NCBI RefSeq assembly: GCF_000744735.1
Contig: NZ_JQMM01000001.1
Coordinates: forward strand, 1,302,001 to 1,366,000
Direction: 5' to 3'
Source of the DNA: Porticoccus hydrocarbonoclasticus MCTG13d
GTDB lineage: Bacteria > Pseudomonadota > Gammaproteobacteria > Pseudomonadales > Porticoccaceae
DNA: 64,000 bases
Shown: positions 8,912-19,493 of the stretch, piece by piece
Layout of the letters: every line of letters begins with the position of its first letter
Numbering within the stretch: position 1 is the stretch's first letter
The notes under the pieces: model-generated
What the model was told of the DNA's origin: nothing
Database searches by the model: none
Seen by the model: only the letters and a program-made list of their open reading frames with translations
Program-made: the position numbers and the translations under genes

Positions 8912-8942
8912 ATCCGCCTCTGATATCAACGCTGTCATTCCC

Positions 8943-10304
8943 ATGAATCCACTGGAACGCAAAAGCCTGTTTGGTTTGGCCTCTCTCTATGCTTTTCGCA
9001 TGGTGGGGTTGTTCATGTTGCTGCCAGTGCTGGCCCTCTACGCTGGCGACTACAGTGGCAGCTCGGCCTTGCTTGTAGGCTTGGCCCTGGGTATCTACGG
9101 TCTCACCCAGGGGCTATTCCAGATTCCACTGGGGTTTCTTTCCGATCGGATTGGCCGAAAGCCGGTGATCGCTGGTGGGTTGTTGTTGTTTCTTGTGGGG
9201 AGTGTTATCGCTGCGCTATCGGATTCCATGTGGGGCCTGATTGCAGGGCGCGCCATGCAGGGCGCGGGTGCAGTGGCCAGTACGATCATGGCGTTATTGT
9301 CTGATTTGACGACTGAGCAGAATCGTACCAAAGCCATGGCGTTGGTTGGGGGCAGTATCGGGATTTCGTTTGCTCTTTCAATGGTGCTCGGGCCGGTGTT
9401 GGCGAATCAATGGGGGCTGTCCGGCTTATTTTGGCTGGCGGCCGGGATGTCGGTAGTGAGCCTTGGGGTGTTGGCCCTGGTGATTCCAACGCCGGTGACC
9501 TTGCTTCACAACGCGGAAGCAGAAGCGATACCGGCAATGTTTGGCCGTTTGTTAAAAGACGCTGAGCTGTTGCGGCTCAATCTGGGGATTGGCACCCTGC
9601 ATTTCGCCCAGATGGCCAGCTGGGTTGCAGTTCCGGTGATTCTGGAGCAGAGCCTGGATCTGGCCCGCGGCGATCACTGGATGATTTATCTCGGCACCAT
9701 GGGCTTGTCGTTTCTCTGCATGTTACCTTTTATTATCATTGCAGAGACCCGCCGCAAAATGAAACCGGTCTTTATTGGTGCGGTTGTTTTACTGGCGTTA
9801 GCCGAGATCGTCCTGGCCGGTAATATCGATTACCGCTATGGATTTATCGCCGGTTTGTTTCTGTTTTTTATGGCATTCAACTTGCTGGAGGCCTCGTTGC
9901 CGTCGCTGGTCAGTAAGCTGGCGCCGGCCGGCGGTCGTGGAACCGCCATGGGGATTTATTCCACCAGCCAGTTTCTGGGTGCTTTTCTCGGTGGTGTGGT
10001 CGGCGGCTATGTGGCCTGGCGGTTTGGTTATGCCGAGGTTTTCTGGATGGTGGCTGTATCGATTCTGGTCTGGCTGGTTGCTGCAGTGACCATGAAGAAG
10101 CCGGCGCACCTGAAGAGTCTGGTGGTTACTTTGATGCCGGGGGAGGTGATCGCTGCGGAACACTTTGTCGGGGCGGTGCCGGGTGTTCAGGACGTGGTGA
10201 TTATGCCGGATCACCGGCTGGCATACTTTAAAGTTGACAAGGATTTTTTCTGTCAGACAGACATGGAGTCAGCGCTGGGACGTCCGCTGGAGACACCGAT
10301 TTAG
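8943..10304 (+). CDS. yajR: MFS transporter with C-terminal YAM domain, YajR family
   Basis: 453 residues from the ATG at 8943, matching the roughly 454 residues of E. coli YajR. Twelve transmembrane segments are visible. The motif-A loop GFLSDRIGRKPV lies between helices 2 and 3, and LLSDLTTEQNRTKAMA and GIYSTSQFLGAFLGG match YajR closely. The last 70 residues (from about 385) are soluble and resemble the YAM domain (VPGVQDVVIMPDHRLAYFKV). An in-frame ATG at 8832 would add 37 poorly conserved residues, so the internal ATG was preferred. YajR is a proton-driven inner-membrane transporter of unknown physiological substrate. The gene converges with ssb across a shared hairpin terminator. Confidence 0.88.
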   Translation: MNPLERKSLFGLASLYAFRMVGLFMLLPVLALYAGDYSGSSALLVGLALGIYGLTQGLFQIPLGFLSDRIGRKPVIAGGLLLFLVGSVIAALSDSMWGLIAGRAMQGAGAVASTIMALLSDLTTEQNRTKAMALVGGSIGISFALSMVLGPVLANQWGLSGLFWLAAGMSVVSLGVLALVIPTPVTLLHNAEAEAIPAMFGRLLKDAELLRLNLGIGTLHFAQMASWVAVPVILEQSLDLARGDHWMIYLGTMGLSFLCMLPFIIIAETRRKMKPVFIGAVVLLALAEIVLAGNIDYRYGFIAGLFLFFMAFNLLEASLPSLVSKLAPAGGRGTAMGIYSTSQFLGAFLGGVVGGYVAWRFGYAEVFWMVAVSILVWLVAAVTMKKPAHLKSLVVTLMPGEVIAAEHFVGAVPGVQDVVIMPDHRLAYFKVDKDFFCQTDMESALGRPLETPI

Positions 10305-10310
10305 CGGCAC

Positions 10311-10339
10311 AAAAAAACCCGCGTGAAAGCGGGCTTTTT
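10311..10339. terminator. Bidirectional rho-independent terminator between yajR and ssb
   Basis: An A-run, then CCCGC (10318-10322), a six-base loop, GCGGG (10329-10333) and CTTTTT. It can serve yajR on the plus strand and ssb on the minus strand. Confidence 0.8.
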
Positions 10340-10354
10340 ATCGGATTCAGTTTG

Positions 10355-10858
10355 TCAGAACGGGATGTCATCGTCAAAACTGTCGAATCCGGGATCTGTG
10401 TTATTGCTGTTGGACGCCGATGGCTGCTGTTGCTGGGGTTTGCTGTAGCCCCCCTGGCCGCCTGAAGGGCCTTGTTGCTGCATGCTATCGTCGTAGCCTG
10501 ATGAGCCCGAGCCTGCCCCGCCACGGCTATCCAGCATCTGCATTTCATTCGCCACGATTTCAGTGGTGTATTTGTCCTGACCGCTCTGGTCCTGCCACTT
10601 GCGGGTTCTGAGAGAGCCCTCAATATATACCTTGCTGCCTTTTTTCAGGTATTCCGCAGCGATTTCTGCGAGACGATTGAAAAACACGACTCTGTGCCAT
10701 TCAGTGCGTTCCTGCGGTTGGCCGGTCTGTTTGTCTTTCCAGGTTTCACTGGTGGCCAGAGTCAGATTGGTTACTGCGCCACCGCTGGGCATATACCGTG
10801 TTTCCGGGTCTTTGCCGAGATTGCCGATCAGAATTACTTTGTTGATACCCCGGGCCAT
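10355..10858 (-). CDS. ssb: Single-stranded DNA-binding protein
   Basis: 167 residues. The OB fold covers residues 1-105 ([18 protein letters not shown], then [23 protein letters not shown] and [13 protein letters not shown]). A Gly/Gln/Ser-rich linker follows, and the protein ends in DSFDDDIPF, the acidic tip that recruits replication and repair proteins. The start at 10858 was chosen over an upstream in-frame ATG at 10870 because GGAG lies 6 bases before it and SSB proteins begin MARGxNKV. SSB coats ssDNA as a tetramer in replication, recombination and repair. No LexA-type CTGT-N8-ACAG box is visible upstream, but an 18-bp palindrome is (separate entry). Confidence 0.97.
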   Translation of the reverse strand: MARGINKVILIGNLGKDPETRYMPSGGAVTNLTLATSETWKDKQTGQPQERTEWHRVVFFNRLAEIAAEYLKKGSKVYIEGSLRTRKWQDQSGQDKYTTEIVANEMQMLDSRGGAGSGSSGYDDSMQQQGPSGGQGGYSKPQQQQPSASNSNNTDPGFDSFDDDIPF

Positions 10859-10889
10859 GTGTTGCTCCACTTGCCAAAATTAAGAGCGG

Positions 10890-10918
10890 AGTTTACCTCG
10901 GAAACGCTGCCCTGTCAT
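10890..10918 (-). promoter_or_regulatory. Candidate sigma-70 promoter for ssb
   Basis: On the minus strand ATGACA (10918-10913), a 17-base spacer and TAAACT (10895-10890) form a -35/-10 pair about 32 bases before the ssb start codon. Confidence 0.5.
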
Positions 10919-10936
10919 TGGCTCAGGTTGTGCTTG

Positions 10937-10954
10937 GGTCCTGTTAACAGGACC
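10937..10954. promoter_or_regulatory. 18-bp perfect palindrome upstream of ssb
   Basis: GGTCCTGTTAACAGGACC is an exact inverted repeat. It touches the GST stop codon (10954-10956) and lies about 19 bases upstream of the candidate ssb -35. It has no U-run after it on either strand, so it does not look like an intrinsic terminator. It may be an operator or an mRNA 3' hairpin. Confidence 0.5.
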
Positions 10955-11589
10955 TAACTGTTGGCCACGACACTGGGGCGCTCGGATATCTGCTGGTGCC
11001 AGCGGCGGAGATGCTCGTGCCCGTCGGGCATGGCTACCCCGGCCCATTCGGCAAAGTCGATGGTTACCAGTGCGGTGATATCAGCCATCGAGAAATTGTT
11101 CCCGGCAAGGTATGACCTGTTGGCCAGATGTTGGTTGAGGTCACCGTAGAAATTCATGATGCGCTGCCGACCACGTTCCACCAGGGCCGGGATTTTGTCG
11201 TAATTGTGTGGGCCCACCAGTGCCCTTCCGTCAAGCCAGTCAGGTCCGTTTCTGAACAGATCTGCCACTGCCTGAAAGCCGTTGGTAAAACAGATCTGGT
11301 TCCACATTTCTACCAGCCCGATTTCCTGGGCAGTAGCGCCAAACAGGGGTGGCTCCGGATGGCGGGCTTCCAGATAGCGGGCAATGGCGTTGGTCTGGGA
11401 GATACAGGTGCCATCATCAAGCTCCAGCACCGGCACATCGCAGTTGGGACTCTTCTCTCGGAAATCTTCTGTGAGTTGCTCGCCTTTCAGCAGGTCCACT
11501 TCGATACGCGGAAAATCGATCCCCTTTTCGGCCATGAAGATATTCAGCCGTCGGGGATTGGGCACGCCGGGATAGTCATAGAGTTTCAT
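10954..11589 (-). CDS. Glutathione S-transferase family protein
   Basis: 211 residues, the normal GST length. The N-terminal thioredoxin-like domain runs MKLYDYPGVPNPRRLNIFMAEKG to DVPVLELDDGTCISQTNAI ARYLE, in which the cis-proline VP and the QTNAI glutathione-binding turn are recognisable. The C-terminal helical domain includes NNFSMADITALVTIDF, the N-capping and hydrophobic-staple region of GSTs. It is cytosolic and probably conjugates or reduces electrophiles with glutathione; the substrate is unknown. It stands between ssb and the WcaJ-like gene on the same strand without evident coupling to either. Confidence 0.88.
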   Translation of the reverse strand: MKLYDYPGVPNPRRLNIFMAEKGIDFPRIEVDLLKGEQLTEDFREKSPNCDVPVLELDDGTCISQTNAIARYLEARHPEPPLFGATAQEIGLVEMWNQICFTNGFQAVADLFRNGPDWLDGRALVGPHNYDKIPALVERGRQRIMNFYGDLNQHLANRSYLAGNNFSMADITALVTIDFAEWAGVAMPDGHEHLRRWHQQISERPSVVANS

Positions 11590-11699
11590 GGCATTTCCTT
11601 ATTCTGGTTATTAACGATGATCGTGCATGACCTACGGGTTCGTCTGTCGATGCTAACGGTTGTCATCGCGGAAGGAAAGCCTGGCGGCGAGGTGGCGGG

Positions 11700-13115
11700 T
11701 TAGAACGCATTTCGGTTGTGAAAGATACTAAACACCGTGAGGGTAATGATTTTCAGGTCGAGCCACAGCGACCAGTTGTTGATGTATTCAAGATCGCATT
11801 CTACCCGCCGCTCCATCTTTTCCAGTGTATCGGTCAGCCCCCGATAACCGCGGATCTGGGCGAGCCCGGTAATCCCCGGCTTGACCTTGTGGCGCCACAT
11901 ATAGGATTCGATCAGATCCATGTAATACTCATTGTGGATCAGGGCGTGGGGTCTGGGACCAACGATGGACATGCGGCCCTGTACGACATTAAAAAACTGC
12001 GGTAATTCATCGAGACTGGTACGTCGCAGAAAAGCCCCCAGTCTGGTGAGCCTCGGGTCATCGGGTTTCGCCTGGGTTACCGTACCATTGGCTTCCTGGT
12101 GAACGGTCATGGATCTGAACTTGTAAACCTTGAAGCGTCTGCCATCCTGACCATTACGATACTGCTTGAACAATACGGGGCCGGGCGAACTGAATTTGAT
12201 CAGTAGCGCAATTGCCAGGCAGACAGGTGTAACCAGTGCGCAGATCAGTATGCCCAGCACCAGGTCTTCACAGCGCTTGAGGGTACGATTAAAGCCTCGC
12301 ATTGGAGAGCAGCTGATATCTATGGCGTAGTGACCGAGGATGCTCGATACCTTGTGGTTGAGGAGCTGGATATCTTCAAAGTCGGGGAAAAAGCGGATGT
12401 CCACCGTTACATGGCGGAGGGCATAGACAATGTCCTTAATAAACCTTCCCATGCTCAGCGGCAGGTCGAGCCACACTTCATCGACCGAATATTTACTGAG
12501 TTCCTCTATCACCTGACCGGAGTGAGCCCAGCGCTCTATTTCACTGGCATGCACATGATGTACCAGTCGGTAACCGGACTGCTGCATTTCCCGCTCGTCA
12601 AAGAGTACCTTGGCGTGGTGGTGATCGCTGGTAATGACCAGTACCGACCGCAGGTTCTTACCGGCACTTCGCAGGCGTTTCAGATAAAAGTGGTACCCGC
12701 AACGGTAGAGCGTGCCTCCCAACCAGGTTAATGCCACCAGGTAAATTAACCAGAGCCTGGAAAACTCGATTGCAGTCTTGGTAAAAACCAGAAAGGCCAT
12801 GAGCACTGCCACAGTCAGCAGTAGCGAGAAAGTATAGCGTTTGAGGAGGGGAGGAAGTCGTCTGCCTCGCCATGAGTCGTAGACGCCGGTAATGGTGAGG
12901 ACAAAAACCAGCAGGAGTGCTGTGCCACCGGTCAATACTTCAAATTTGGCGGACATGTCTGCGAAGCCAAAGCGGAGCCAGTGAGCCACTAAACTGGCTA
13001 AGATGACATTGAGGGCATCAACAATGGCAATGAGTGGCGCAAAGCTGGAAGTGGATGAGGGCTGTGAGCTGGTTGCCATCAATTGATCGTCTGGGTCGTA
13101 TAACGGAAGAGCCAA
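11700..13115 (-). CDS. wcaJ: Undecaprenyl-phosphate glucose-phosphate transferase (WcaJ type)
   Basis: 471 residues. Four hydrophobic segments in the first 130 residues and a CoA-binding-like middle region precede the PF02397 sugar transferase domain, which starts near residue 280 with a membrane helix and SSPGPVLFKQYRNGQDG. Its catalytic core reads KVYKFRSM, SLDELPQFFNVVQGRMSIVGPRP and KPGITGLAQIRGY. The enzyme moves hexose-1-phosphate (usually glucose) from UDP-sugar onto undecaprenyl phosphate and starts exopolysaccharide repeat synthesis. The TTG at 13115 was used because CGGGAG lies 7 bases before it; the ATG at 13079 is an alternative. It may start the glycan finished by the genes at 1-8.7 kb, though it lies apart from them. 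Confidence 0.88.
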   Translation of the reverse strand: MALPLYDPDDQLMATSSQPSSTSSFAPLIAIVDALNVILASLVAHWLRFGFADMSAKFEVLTGGTALLLVFVLTITGVYDSWRGRRLPPLLKRYTFSLLLTVAVLMAFLVFTKTAIEFSRLWLIYLVALTWLGGTLYRCGYHFYLKRLRSAGKNLRSVLVITSDHHHAKVLFDEREMQQSGYRLVHHVHASEIERWAHSGQVIEELSKYSVDEVWLDLPLSMGRFIKDIVYALRHVTVDIRFFPDFEDIQLLNHKVSSILGHYAIDISCSPMRGFNRTLKRCEDLVLGILICALVTPVCLAIALLIKFSSPGPVLFKQYRNGQDGRRFKVYKFRSMTVHQEANGTVTQAKPDDPRLTRLGAFLRRTSLDELPQFFNVVQGRMSIVGPRPHALIHNEYYMDLIESYMWRHKVKPGITGLAQIRGYRGLTDTLEKMERRVECDLEYINNWSLWLDLKIITLTVFSIFHNRNAF

Positions 13116-13151
13116 ACCAGCTCTCCCGTGAAGAATAATTTCAATAGCAAA

Positions 13152-14369
13152 TTAGGCGTTGTAGCGCTGAAAAACCAGCGTTGCATTGGTGCCACCAAAA
13201 CCAAAGCTGTTGGACATGACACGCTGCAGGTTGGCCTTGTCTACCCGTTTGGTGACAATGGGTAGGTCTGCCGCTTCCGGATCCAGGTTGTCGATGTTGG
13301 CGGAGGCGCAGATAAAGTTGTGTTCCATCATCAACAGACTGAAAATCGCTTCCTGAACACCAGCGGCGCCGAGTCCGTGCCCGGATAGCGATTTGGTCGA
13401 GCTGATGGGTGGTACTTTTTCGCCAAAAGTCTCCCTGATGGCCTTCAGCTCCTGCAAATCACCGACGGGTGTGCTGGTGCCATGGGTGTTGATGTAGTCG
13501 ATATCCCCCTGGGTGGTTTGCATCGCCATTTTCATGCAGCGCGCGGCACCCTCTCCGGACGGCGCCACCATGTCATAGCCATCGGAGGTGGAGCCATAGC
13601 CCACCAGCTCGGCATAGATTGTGGCGCCCCGCGCCAGGGCGTGTTCCAGTTCTTCCACGACCAGACAGCCTGCACCGACTCCCGGTACAAAACCGTCCCT
13701 GTCAGCGTCATAAGCCCTGGAGGCCAGTTGAGGAGTATCGTTATATTTGGTCGACAGTGCTCCCATGGCATCGAACATGCCCGCCATTGACCAGTGCATA
13801 TCCTCGGCGCCACCGGCAAAGACAATGTCCTGTTTGTTCATCTGAATCAGTTCCATTGCGTGACCAATGCTGTGGGCACTGGTGGCACAGGCGGAGGCGA
13901 TGGAATAGTTGGTGCCCTTGATTTTGAATGGTGTCGCCAGGCAAGCGGAAACGGTGCTGGCCATGATCTGGGTTACCCGGTAGGGACCCGCTTTTTTGAT
14001 GCCCTTGGCGCGCATGACATCAATGGTTTCGGTGAACATTTCACCGGATACGCCGCCGGACCCCATCACTAGGCCGGTGCGGATATTGGAGACCTGATCC
14101 TCGCTGAGGCCGGCATCGGCAATGGCACGCTCGGTGGCGATATAGCCGTATGCCGCAGAGGGGCCCATAAAACGGAGAATCTTGCGGTCAATCAGCTCCG
14201 CGAGATCAAGGTCGACCCGGGCAGCCACGTTGCAACGCAGGCCCATTTCTTCAAAATCTTCCCGGAATACGATGCCGGATTTCCCTTCCTTTAGCGCTGT
14301 GGTGACGGTTTCTCTGTCATTACCCAGGCAGGAAACTATCCCCATTCCGGTAATTACTACACGTTTCAT
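13152..14369 (-). CDS. fabB: 3-oxoacyl-ACP synthase I (beta-ketoacyl-ACP synthase I)
   Basis: 405 residues, normal for FabB. Cys161 in [16 protein letters not shown] is the acyl-binding nucleophile; His296 ([11 protein letters not shown]) and His331 ([11 protein letters not shown]) complete the Cys-His-His triad. FabB elongates cis-3-decenoyl-ACP and is needed for unsaturated fatty acids. It lies 49 bases downstream of fabA in the same direction, the classic fabAB operon of Pseudomonas-type bacteria. No FabR- or DesT-like operator was recognised. Confidence 0.97.
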   Translation of the reverse strand: MKRVVITGMGIVSCLGNDRETVTTALKEGKSGIVFREDFEEMGLRCNVAARVDLDLAELIDRKILRFMGPSAAYGYIATERAIADAGLSEDQVSNIRTGLVMGSGGVSGEMFTETIDVMRAKGIKKAGPYRVTQIMASTVSACLATPFKIKGTNYSIASACATSAHSIGHAMELIQMNKQDIVFAGGAEDMHWSMAGMFDAMGALSTKYNDTPQLASRAYDADRDGFVPGVGAGCLVVEELEHALARGATIYAELVGYGSTSDGYDMVAPSGEGAARCMKMAMQTTQGDIDYINTHGTSTPVGDLQELKAIRETFGEKVPPISSTKSLSGHGLGAAGVQEAIFSLLMMEHNFICASANIDNLDPEAADLPIVTKRVDKANLQRVMSNSFGFGGTNATLVFQRYNA

Positions 14370-14418
14370 CGTTTATACCTATGCCGACTGTCAGGTTCGG
14401 CTATTGTAGTAGAAAAAA

Positions 14419-14949
14419 TCAGAAGTTGTCAGTTGACTCGAACAGTCCAACACGCAGATCCTTCGCCGTATAAATCTCGCGGCCGTCCACAAAAACACTG
14501 CCATCGGCGATAGCCATTTTCAGTTTTCTTTCGACAATTCTCGAAATATCAATCTGGTAGGTCACGGTGCTTGCTTCTGGTAGTACCTGGCCGAAAAACT
14601 TCACTTCGCCCGAGCCCAGCGCCCGTCCCTTGCCGGGATTGCCTTTCCAGGCCAGGAAAAAGCCGGTCAGCTGCCACATGGCATCAAGGCCAAGGCAGCC
14701 GGGCATAACCGGGTCGCCATGAAAGTGGCAACCAAAAAACCACAGGTCTTTATGGATATCCAGTTCTGCAGTTATCAAGCCCTTGCCAAATCGGCCTTCT
14801 TCGGCATGAATGCGGGTGATTCTATCCACCATCAGCATGTTGTCAGCGGGGAGTTTGGCGTTGCCTTCACCGAACAGGTCGCCGTGACTACAGGCGACGA
14901 TTTCCTCGCGGGTATACGCGTTCTGTGATTGTGGAACGAATTTCGTCAT
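14419..14949 (-). CDS. fabA: 3-hydroxydecanoyl-ACP dehydratase/isomerase
   Basis: 176 residues (E. coli FabA 172). His75 in [20 protein letters not shown] and Asp89 form the catalytic pair of the hot-dog dehydratase. FabA dehydrates 3-hydroxydecanoyl-ACP and isomerises trans-2 to cis-3-decenoyl-ACP, the branch point to unsaturated fatty acids. It is first in the fabA-fabB pair. Confidence 0.97.
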   Translation of the reverse strand: MTKFVPQSQNAYTREEIVACSHGDLFGEGNAKLPADNMLMVDRITRIHAEEGRFGKGLITAELDIHKDLWFFGCHFHGDPVMPGCLGLDAMWQLTGFFLAWKGNPGKGRALGSGEVKFFGQVLPEASTVTYQIDISRIVERKLKMAIADGSVFVDGREIYTAKDLRVGLFESTDNF

Positions 14950-15009
14950 TGAGTGGACTGTCCTGGTTGGTCGGTTTTACCCGGTGCTGGTTTGTCATCG
15001 AAGCGGTGA

Positions 15010-15037
15010 ATTTTAGCGGATTTGCTCATTAAGTCCA
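15010..15037 (-). promoter_or_regulatory. Candidate sigma-70 promoter for fabAB
   Basis: On the minus strand TGGACT (15037-15032), a 16-base spacer and TAAAAT (15015-15010) lie about 60 bases upstream of the fabA start. The -10 is good and the -35 moderate. Confidence 0.4.
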
Positions 15038-15150
15038 GAAAAGAAGGGGGGAGCGTAGAGGGCATTATTGCCCTATGAATCCTCATCCATCAGATCAGAG
15101 CACACACTATATTGTATTGATGCTCGTGGCAGATATCCCTGTGCTGGATG

Positions 15151-16113
15151 TCAGCATTTTCGTTGGAGGGCAAACTCTGTGAGTTCTGCCAATGCCCGGT
15201 GTTCCGGTGAGTCTGTAAAATCTGCCAGGCAGGCTCTCGCCTGTTCTGCATGATGAGCTGCACAAGTGAGTGTATAGTCGAGTGCGCCAGTCGAATGGAT
15301 GGCATCACTAATCTGGTCGAGCTGTTCCAGGGCACCTTTCTCAATGGCTGACCGAATCATCGCGGCCTGCGCTGGCGTCCCCCTCTGCATAGCGCAAATC
15401 AGAGGCAGTGTCGGTTTGCCCTCCGCGAGGTCATCACCGATATTTTTGCCAAGTTCGTCCGCCTGACCACTGTAGTCGAGCACGTCATCTACCAGCTGAA
15501 ATGCCATTCCAAGATGATAACCGTAATGTTTTGCTGCTTCTTCCTGGGTGGCCGACGCCCCTGCCAGGATGGCGCCAGTTTGCGCCGCCGCCTCGAAGAG
15601 TTGAGCTGTTTTCTTGTGAATGACATTGAGGTAGGCCGCTTCGGATGTATCGGGGTTGCCAGCATTGATTAGTTGCTGCACTTCACCTTCGGAGATGATA
15701 TTGGTGGTATCGGCGATGATTCGCATGATCGCCATGCTATCGATGGCAACCAGCATCTGGAACGCCCGGGAATAGAGGAAGTCTCCGACAAGCACACTGG
15801 GAGCATTGCCGAACCGCGCATTGGCTGTGGCTCTTCCACGTCGCAGGCTGGAGGTGTCCACCACATCGTCGTGCAGTAGCGTGGCGGTGTGAATGAACTC
15901 GATAATGGCGGCCAGTGAGATGTGTTGTGTCCCCCGGTAGCCAAAGCTCTTCGCAATGAGTAACACCAGTAGTGGGCGAAGTCGTTTGCCGCCGGCGTCG
16001 ACGATGTATTGGCCAATATTTTCCACTAACCCGACGTCAGAGTGCAGCTGGCGAATGATCAGCTCATTCACCTGTTCAAATTCGGATTTAACTACCTTAT
16101 GGAATGGCAACAT
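15151..16113 (-). CDS. ispB: Octaprenyl diphosphate synthase
   Basis: A trans-polyprenyl diphosphate synthase of 320 residues from the ATG at 16113. The two aspartate-rich motifs are DDVVD (in TLLHDDVVDTSSLRRGRATAN) and DDVLD (in FQLVDDVLDYSG). GGKRLRPLLVLL contains the substrate-binding residues. The enzyme makes the side chain of ubiquinone. The start MLPFHKVVKSEFEQV resembles the Pseudomonas protein and has AGGG upstream; an in-frame ATG at 16158 would add 15 unmatched residues. The gene is divergent from rplU-rpmA, a widely conserved arrangement. Confidence 0.95.
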   Translation of the reverse strand: MLPFHKVVKSEFEQVNELIIRQLHSDVGLVENIGQYIVDAGGKRLRPLLVLLIAKSFGYRGTQHISLAAIIEFIHTATLLHDDVVDTSSLRRGRATANARFGNAPSVLVGDFLYSRAFQMLVAIDSMAIMRIIADTTNIISEGEVQQLINAGNPDTSEAAYLNVIHKKTAQLFEAAAQTGAILAGASATQEEAAKHYGYHLGMAFQLVDDVLDYSGQADELGKNIGDDLAEGKPTLPLICAMQRGTPAQAAMIRSAIEKGALEQLDQISDAIHSTGALDYTLTCAAHHAEQARACLADFTDSPEHRALAELTEFALQRKC

Positions 16114-16254
16114 GCCGTAACCCTGGCCAGCAACGATAGGTGTAAACAGCCAATGCACGCGGGACTTGTACGATAGGCGCGACGCATCCTAGAGAGGGCC
16201 TCTGTCACTGTCAAGTTTCCGGTGCTGACATCACCTGTACAATGGAATATTTCC

Positions 16255-16283
16255 TTGCGGTAACAGGGTCTTTCCCTTAAAAT
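16255..16283 (+). promoter_or_regulatory. Candidate sigma-70 promoter for rplU-rpmA
   Basis: TTGCGG (16255-16260), a 17-base spacer and TAAAAT (16278-16283), about 80 bases before rplU. The spacing is ideal and the -35 half matches. Confidence 0.45.
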
Positions 16284-16361
16284 CCTGCCCCTCGCAAAAC
16301 CGGCCTTGAGGAAATCGTTCCTGCAGGCTTCGAACTGGCATGAGCGAATACGGAGCATATT

Positions 16362-16676
16362 ATGTACGCAGTTATAAAGAGTGGTGGCAAACAGCACCGG
16401 GTGAAGGAAGGCGAATACCTGCGCCTCGAAAAGCTGGAAGTCCCCACCGGTGGCAATATTGACTTCAATGAAGTGCTGATGGTTGCCGATGGTGAAAATT
16501 TCAAGATTGGTGCGCCGTTGCTTGAAGGTGCCAAGGTGACCGGTGAAGTGCTTAGTCATGGTCGTGCGGACAAGGTGCAAATCATCAAGTTCCGCCGCCG
16601 CAAGCATCACCGGAAGCAAATGGGCCACCGTCAGTGGTACACCGAAGTGAAAATCACGGGCATCAGTGCCGGTTAA
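16362..16676 (+). CDS. rplU: 50S ribosomal protein L21
   Basis: 104 residues, standard length. [26 protein letters not shown] and the basic C-terminal [16 protein letters not shown] are diagnostic of bL21, which binds 23S rRNA near L20. CGGAGC lies upstream of the ATG. It is 19 bases ahead of rpmA, the conserved L21-L27 operon. Confidence 0.98.
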   Translation: MYAVIKSGGKQHRVKEGEYLRLEKLEVPTGGNIDFNEVLMVADGENFKIGAPLLEGAKVTGEVLSHGRADKVQIIKFRRRKHHRKQMGHRQWYTEVKITGISAG

Positions 16677-16695
16677 GATCAGATAGGAGAACGTC

Positions 16696-16953
16696 ATGGC
16701 TCACAAAAAAGCTGGTGGTAGTACCCGTAACGGGCGCGATTCCGAAAGTAAACGACTGGGTGTCAAGCGTTTCGGTGGTGAACAGGTCACAGCGGGCAAT
16801 ATTATTATTCGTCAGCGCGGTACCCGGTTCCATGCGGGCAACAATGTTGGCATTGGTCGCGACCACACCATTTTTGCTACAGCAGACGGTGAAGTACAGT
16901 TCACAGTGAAAGGTCCCAATAATCGCAAGTATGTGAATATTCTAACCGCCTGA
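16696..16953 (+). CDS. rpmA: 50S ribosomal protein L27
   Basis: 85 residues. It begins [24 protein letters not shown], the flexible N-terminal tail that reaches the peptidyl transferase centre, without the cleavable leader found in Firmicutes. An AGGAGA ribosome site precedes the ATG. A strong terminator follows. Confidence 0.98.
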   Translation: MAHKKAGGSTRNGRDSESKRLGVKRFGGEQVTAGNIIIRQRGTRFHAGNNVGIGRDHTIFATADGEVQFTVKGPNNRKYVNILTA

Positions 16954-16970
16954 GGCTGGCTTTATCGCAA

Positions 16971-16996
16971 AGCCCCGCCCAGGCGGGGCTTTTTTG
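16971..16996 (+). terminator. Rho-independent terminator of rplU-rpmA
   Basis: AGCCCCGCC pairs with GGCGGGGCT across a very short loop (16971-16990) and is followed by a run of T. It separates rpmA from obgE. Confidence 0.9.
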
Positions 16997-17060
16997 TGTT
17001 TGAATATTTGAATATCGAGTGGATTGTATGTGTTCGTGCTGCCGGTGGCGTACGATTTAA

Positions 17061-18281
<1,221 letters not shown>

Positions 18282-18353
18282 ATCGTTGTCGATTCAGTCC
18301 CGGAAATCAGCCACTCTCAACCAGGATTCGGACCACCAGACAGCAGACCAGCC

Positions 18354-19475
18354 ATGAACGATAGAACAATTGTCCGCAATGCCCGCCGCTGGGTCGTAAA
18401 AATAGGCAGTGCCCTGTTGACTGCCGATGGTCGTGGTCTGGATCGGGAATCTATCGGTGCCTGGGTGGCCCAGGTGGCAGAATTACTCGAGCAGGACATT
18501 GAAGTGGTGATGGTCTCTTCCGGGGCTGTTGCCGAGGGTATGTCTCGACTTGGCTGGCGGAAGCGGCCATCGGCTGTTCACGAGTTGCAGGCAGCGGCAG
18601 CCGTAGGCCAGATGGGCCTGGTGCAGGCCTATGAATTCCAGTTTCAACAATTCAACCGCCACACTGCACAGGTGCTGCTCGATCACGATGATTTGTCGAA
18701 CCGCGAGCGGTACCTCAATGCCCGCAATACATTACAGACATTGATCGGATTGGGGGTGGTGCCGATCATTAACGAAAACGATACGGTGGTTACCGATGAA
18801 ATTCGTTTTGGTGACAATGACACGCTGGCGGCGGTGGTGGCCAACCTCATCGATGCGGATTTGCTGGTGATTCTCACTGATCAGCATGGACTTTATGATG
18901 CCGACCCGAGAACCTCTCCAAAGGCCCGGCTGGTTTCCTCGGGCCGGGCAGGTGATCCCGCACTGGACAAACTGGCCAGCGAAGGCGGTGCGTTGGGCCG
19001 GGGGGGCATGATTACCAAATTGCGTGCCGCCCGTCTGGCCGCCCGTTCGGGAGCGAGCACAGTGATTGTTGGTGGTCGCAACGAGCAGGTGCTCACCAGA
19101 CTGGCAAAGGCGGAAGATCTTGGAACGCTGCTGTTGGCAGAACAGATGCCGATAGCTGCCCGCAAGCAGTGGTTGGCCGGCCGGCTGCAAGTGCGTGGGT
19201 CACTGACGCTGGACGAGGGTGCCTGCCGGGCGCTGCGCGAGCAGGGTAAGAGTCTATTGCCGGTCGGAGTGAAAGCGGTCGTTGGGGATTTCCATCGAGG
19301 TGATCTGGTACGCTGTGTTGACTTGGCCGGGAATGAGGTTGCCCGCGGTCTGGTCAACTACAGTGCTGCCGAGAGTCGTCTGATTATTGGCAAGAGCAGT
19401 GACAGAATTCTCGATATCCTCGGTTATTGTGATGATAAAGAAGTGATTCACCGGGACAATCTGGTTTTGATCTAG
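18354..19475 (+). CDS. proB: Glutamate 5-kinase
   Basis: 373 residues: an amino acid kinase domain ([38 protein letters not shown]) followed by a PUA domain from about residue 280 ([26 protein letters not shown]). It phosphorylates glutamate in the first step of proline synthesis and is normally feedback-inhibited by proline. proA is not in this window. It is 72 bases downstream of obgE and probably cotranscribed. Confidence 0.96.
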   Translation: MNDRTIVRNARRWVVKIGSALLTADGRGLDRESIGAWVAQVAELLEQDIEVVMVSSGAVAEGMSRLGWRKRPSAVHELQAAAAVGQMGLVQAYEFQFQQFNRHTAQVLLDHDDLSNRERYLNARNTLQTLIGLGVVPIINENDTVVTDEIRFGDNDTLAAVVANLIDADLLVILTDQHGLYDADPRTSPKARLVSSGRAGDPALDKLASEGGALGRGGMITKLRAARLAARSGASTVIVGGRNEQVLTRLAKAEDLGTLLLAEQMPIAARKQWLAGRLQVRGSLTLDEGACRALREQGKSLLPVGVKAVVGDFHRGDLVRCVDLAGNEVARGLVNYSAAESRLIIGKSSDRILDILGYCDDKEVIHRDNLVLI

Positions 19476-19493
19476 TCCGCCTTTCCCGTAGGG

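Noticed and set aside
8832-8942. N-terminal extension of YajR to ATG 8832
   Set aside because: The 37 residues are not part of the family; the internal ATG matches the known length and follows a -10 element.
10859-10953. LexA (SOS) box upstream of ssb
   Set aside because: The palindrome has CTGT-TA-ACAG, with a spacer of two instead of eight bases.
15059-15074. Palindrome AGGGCATTATTGCCCT between fabA and ispB
   Set aside because: A 6-bp stem with no U-tract on either strand; too weak to call a terminator or an operator.
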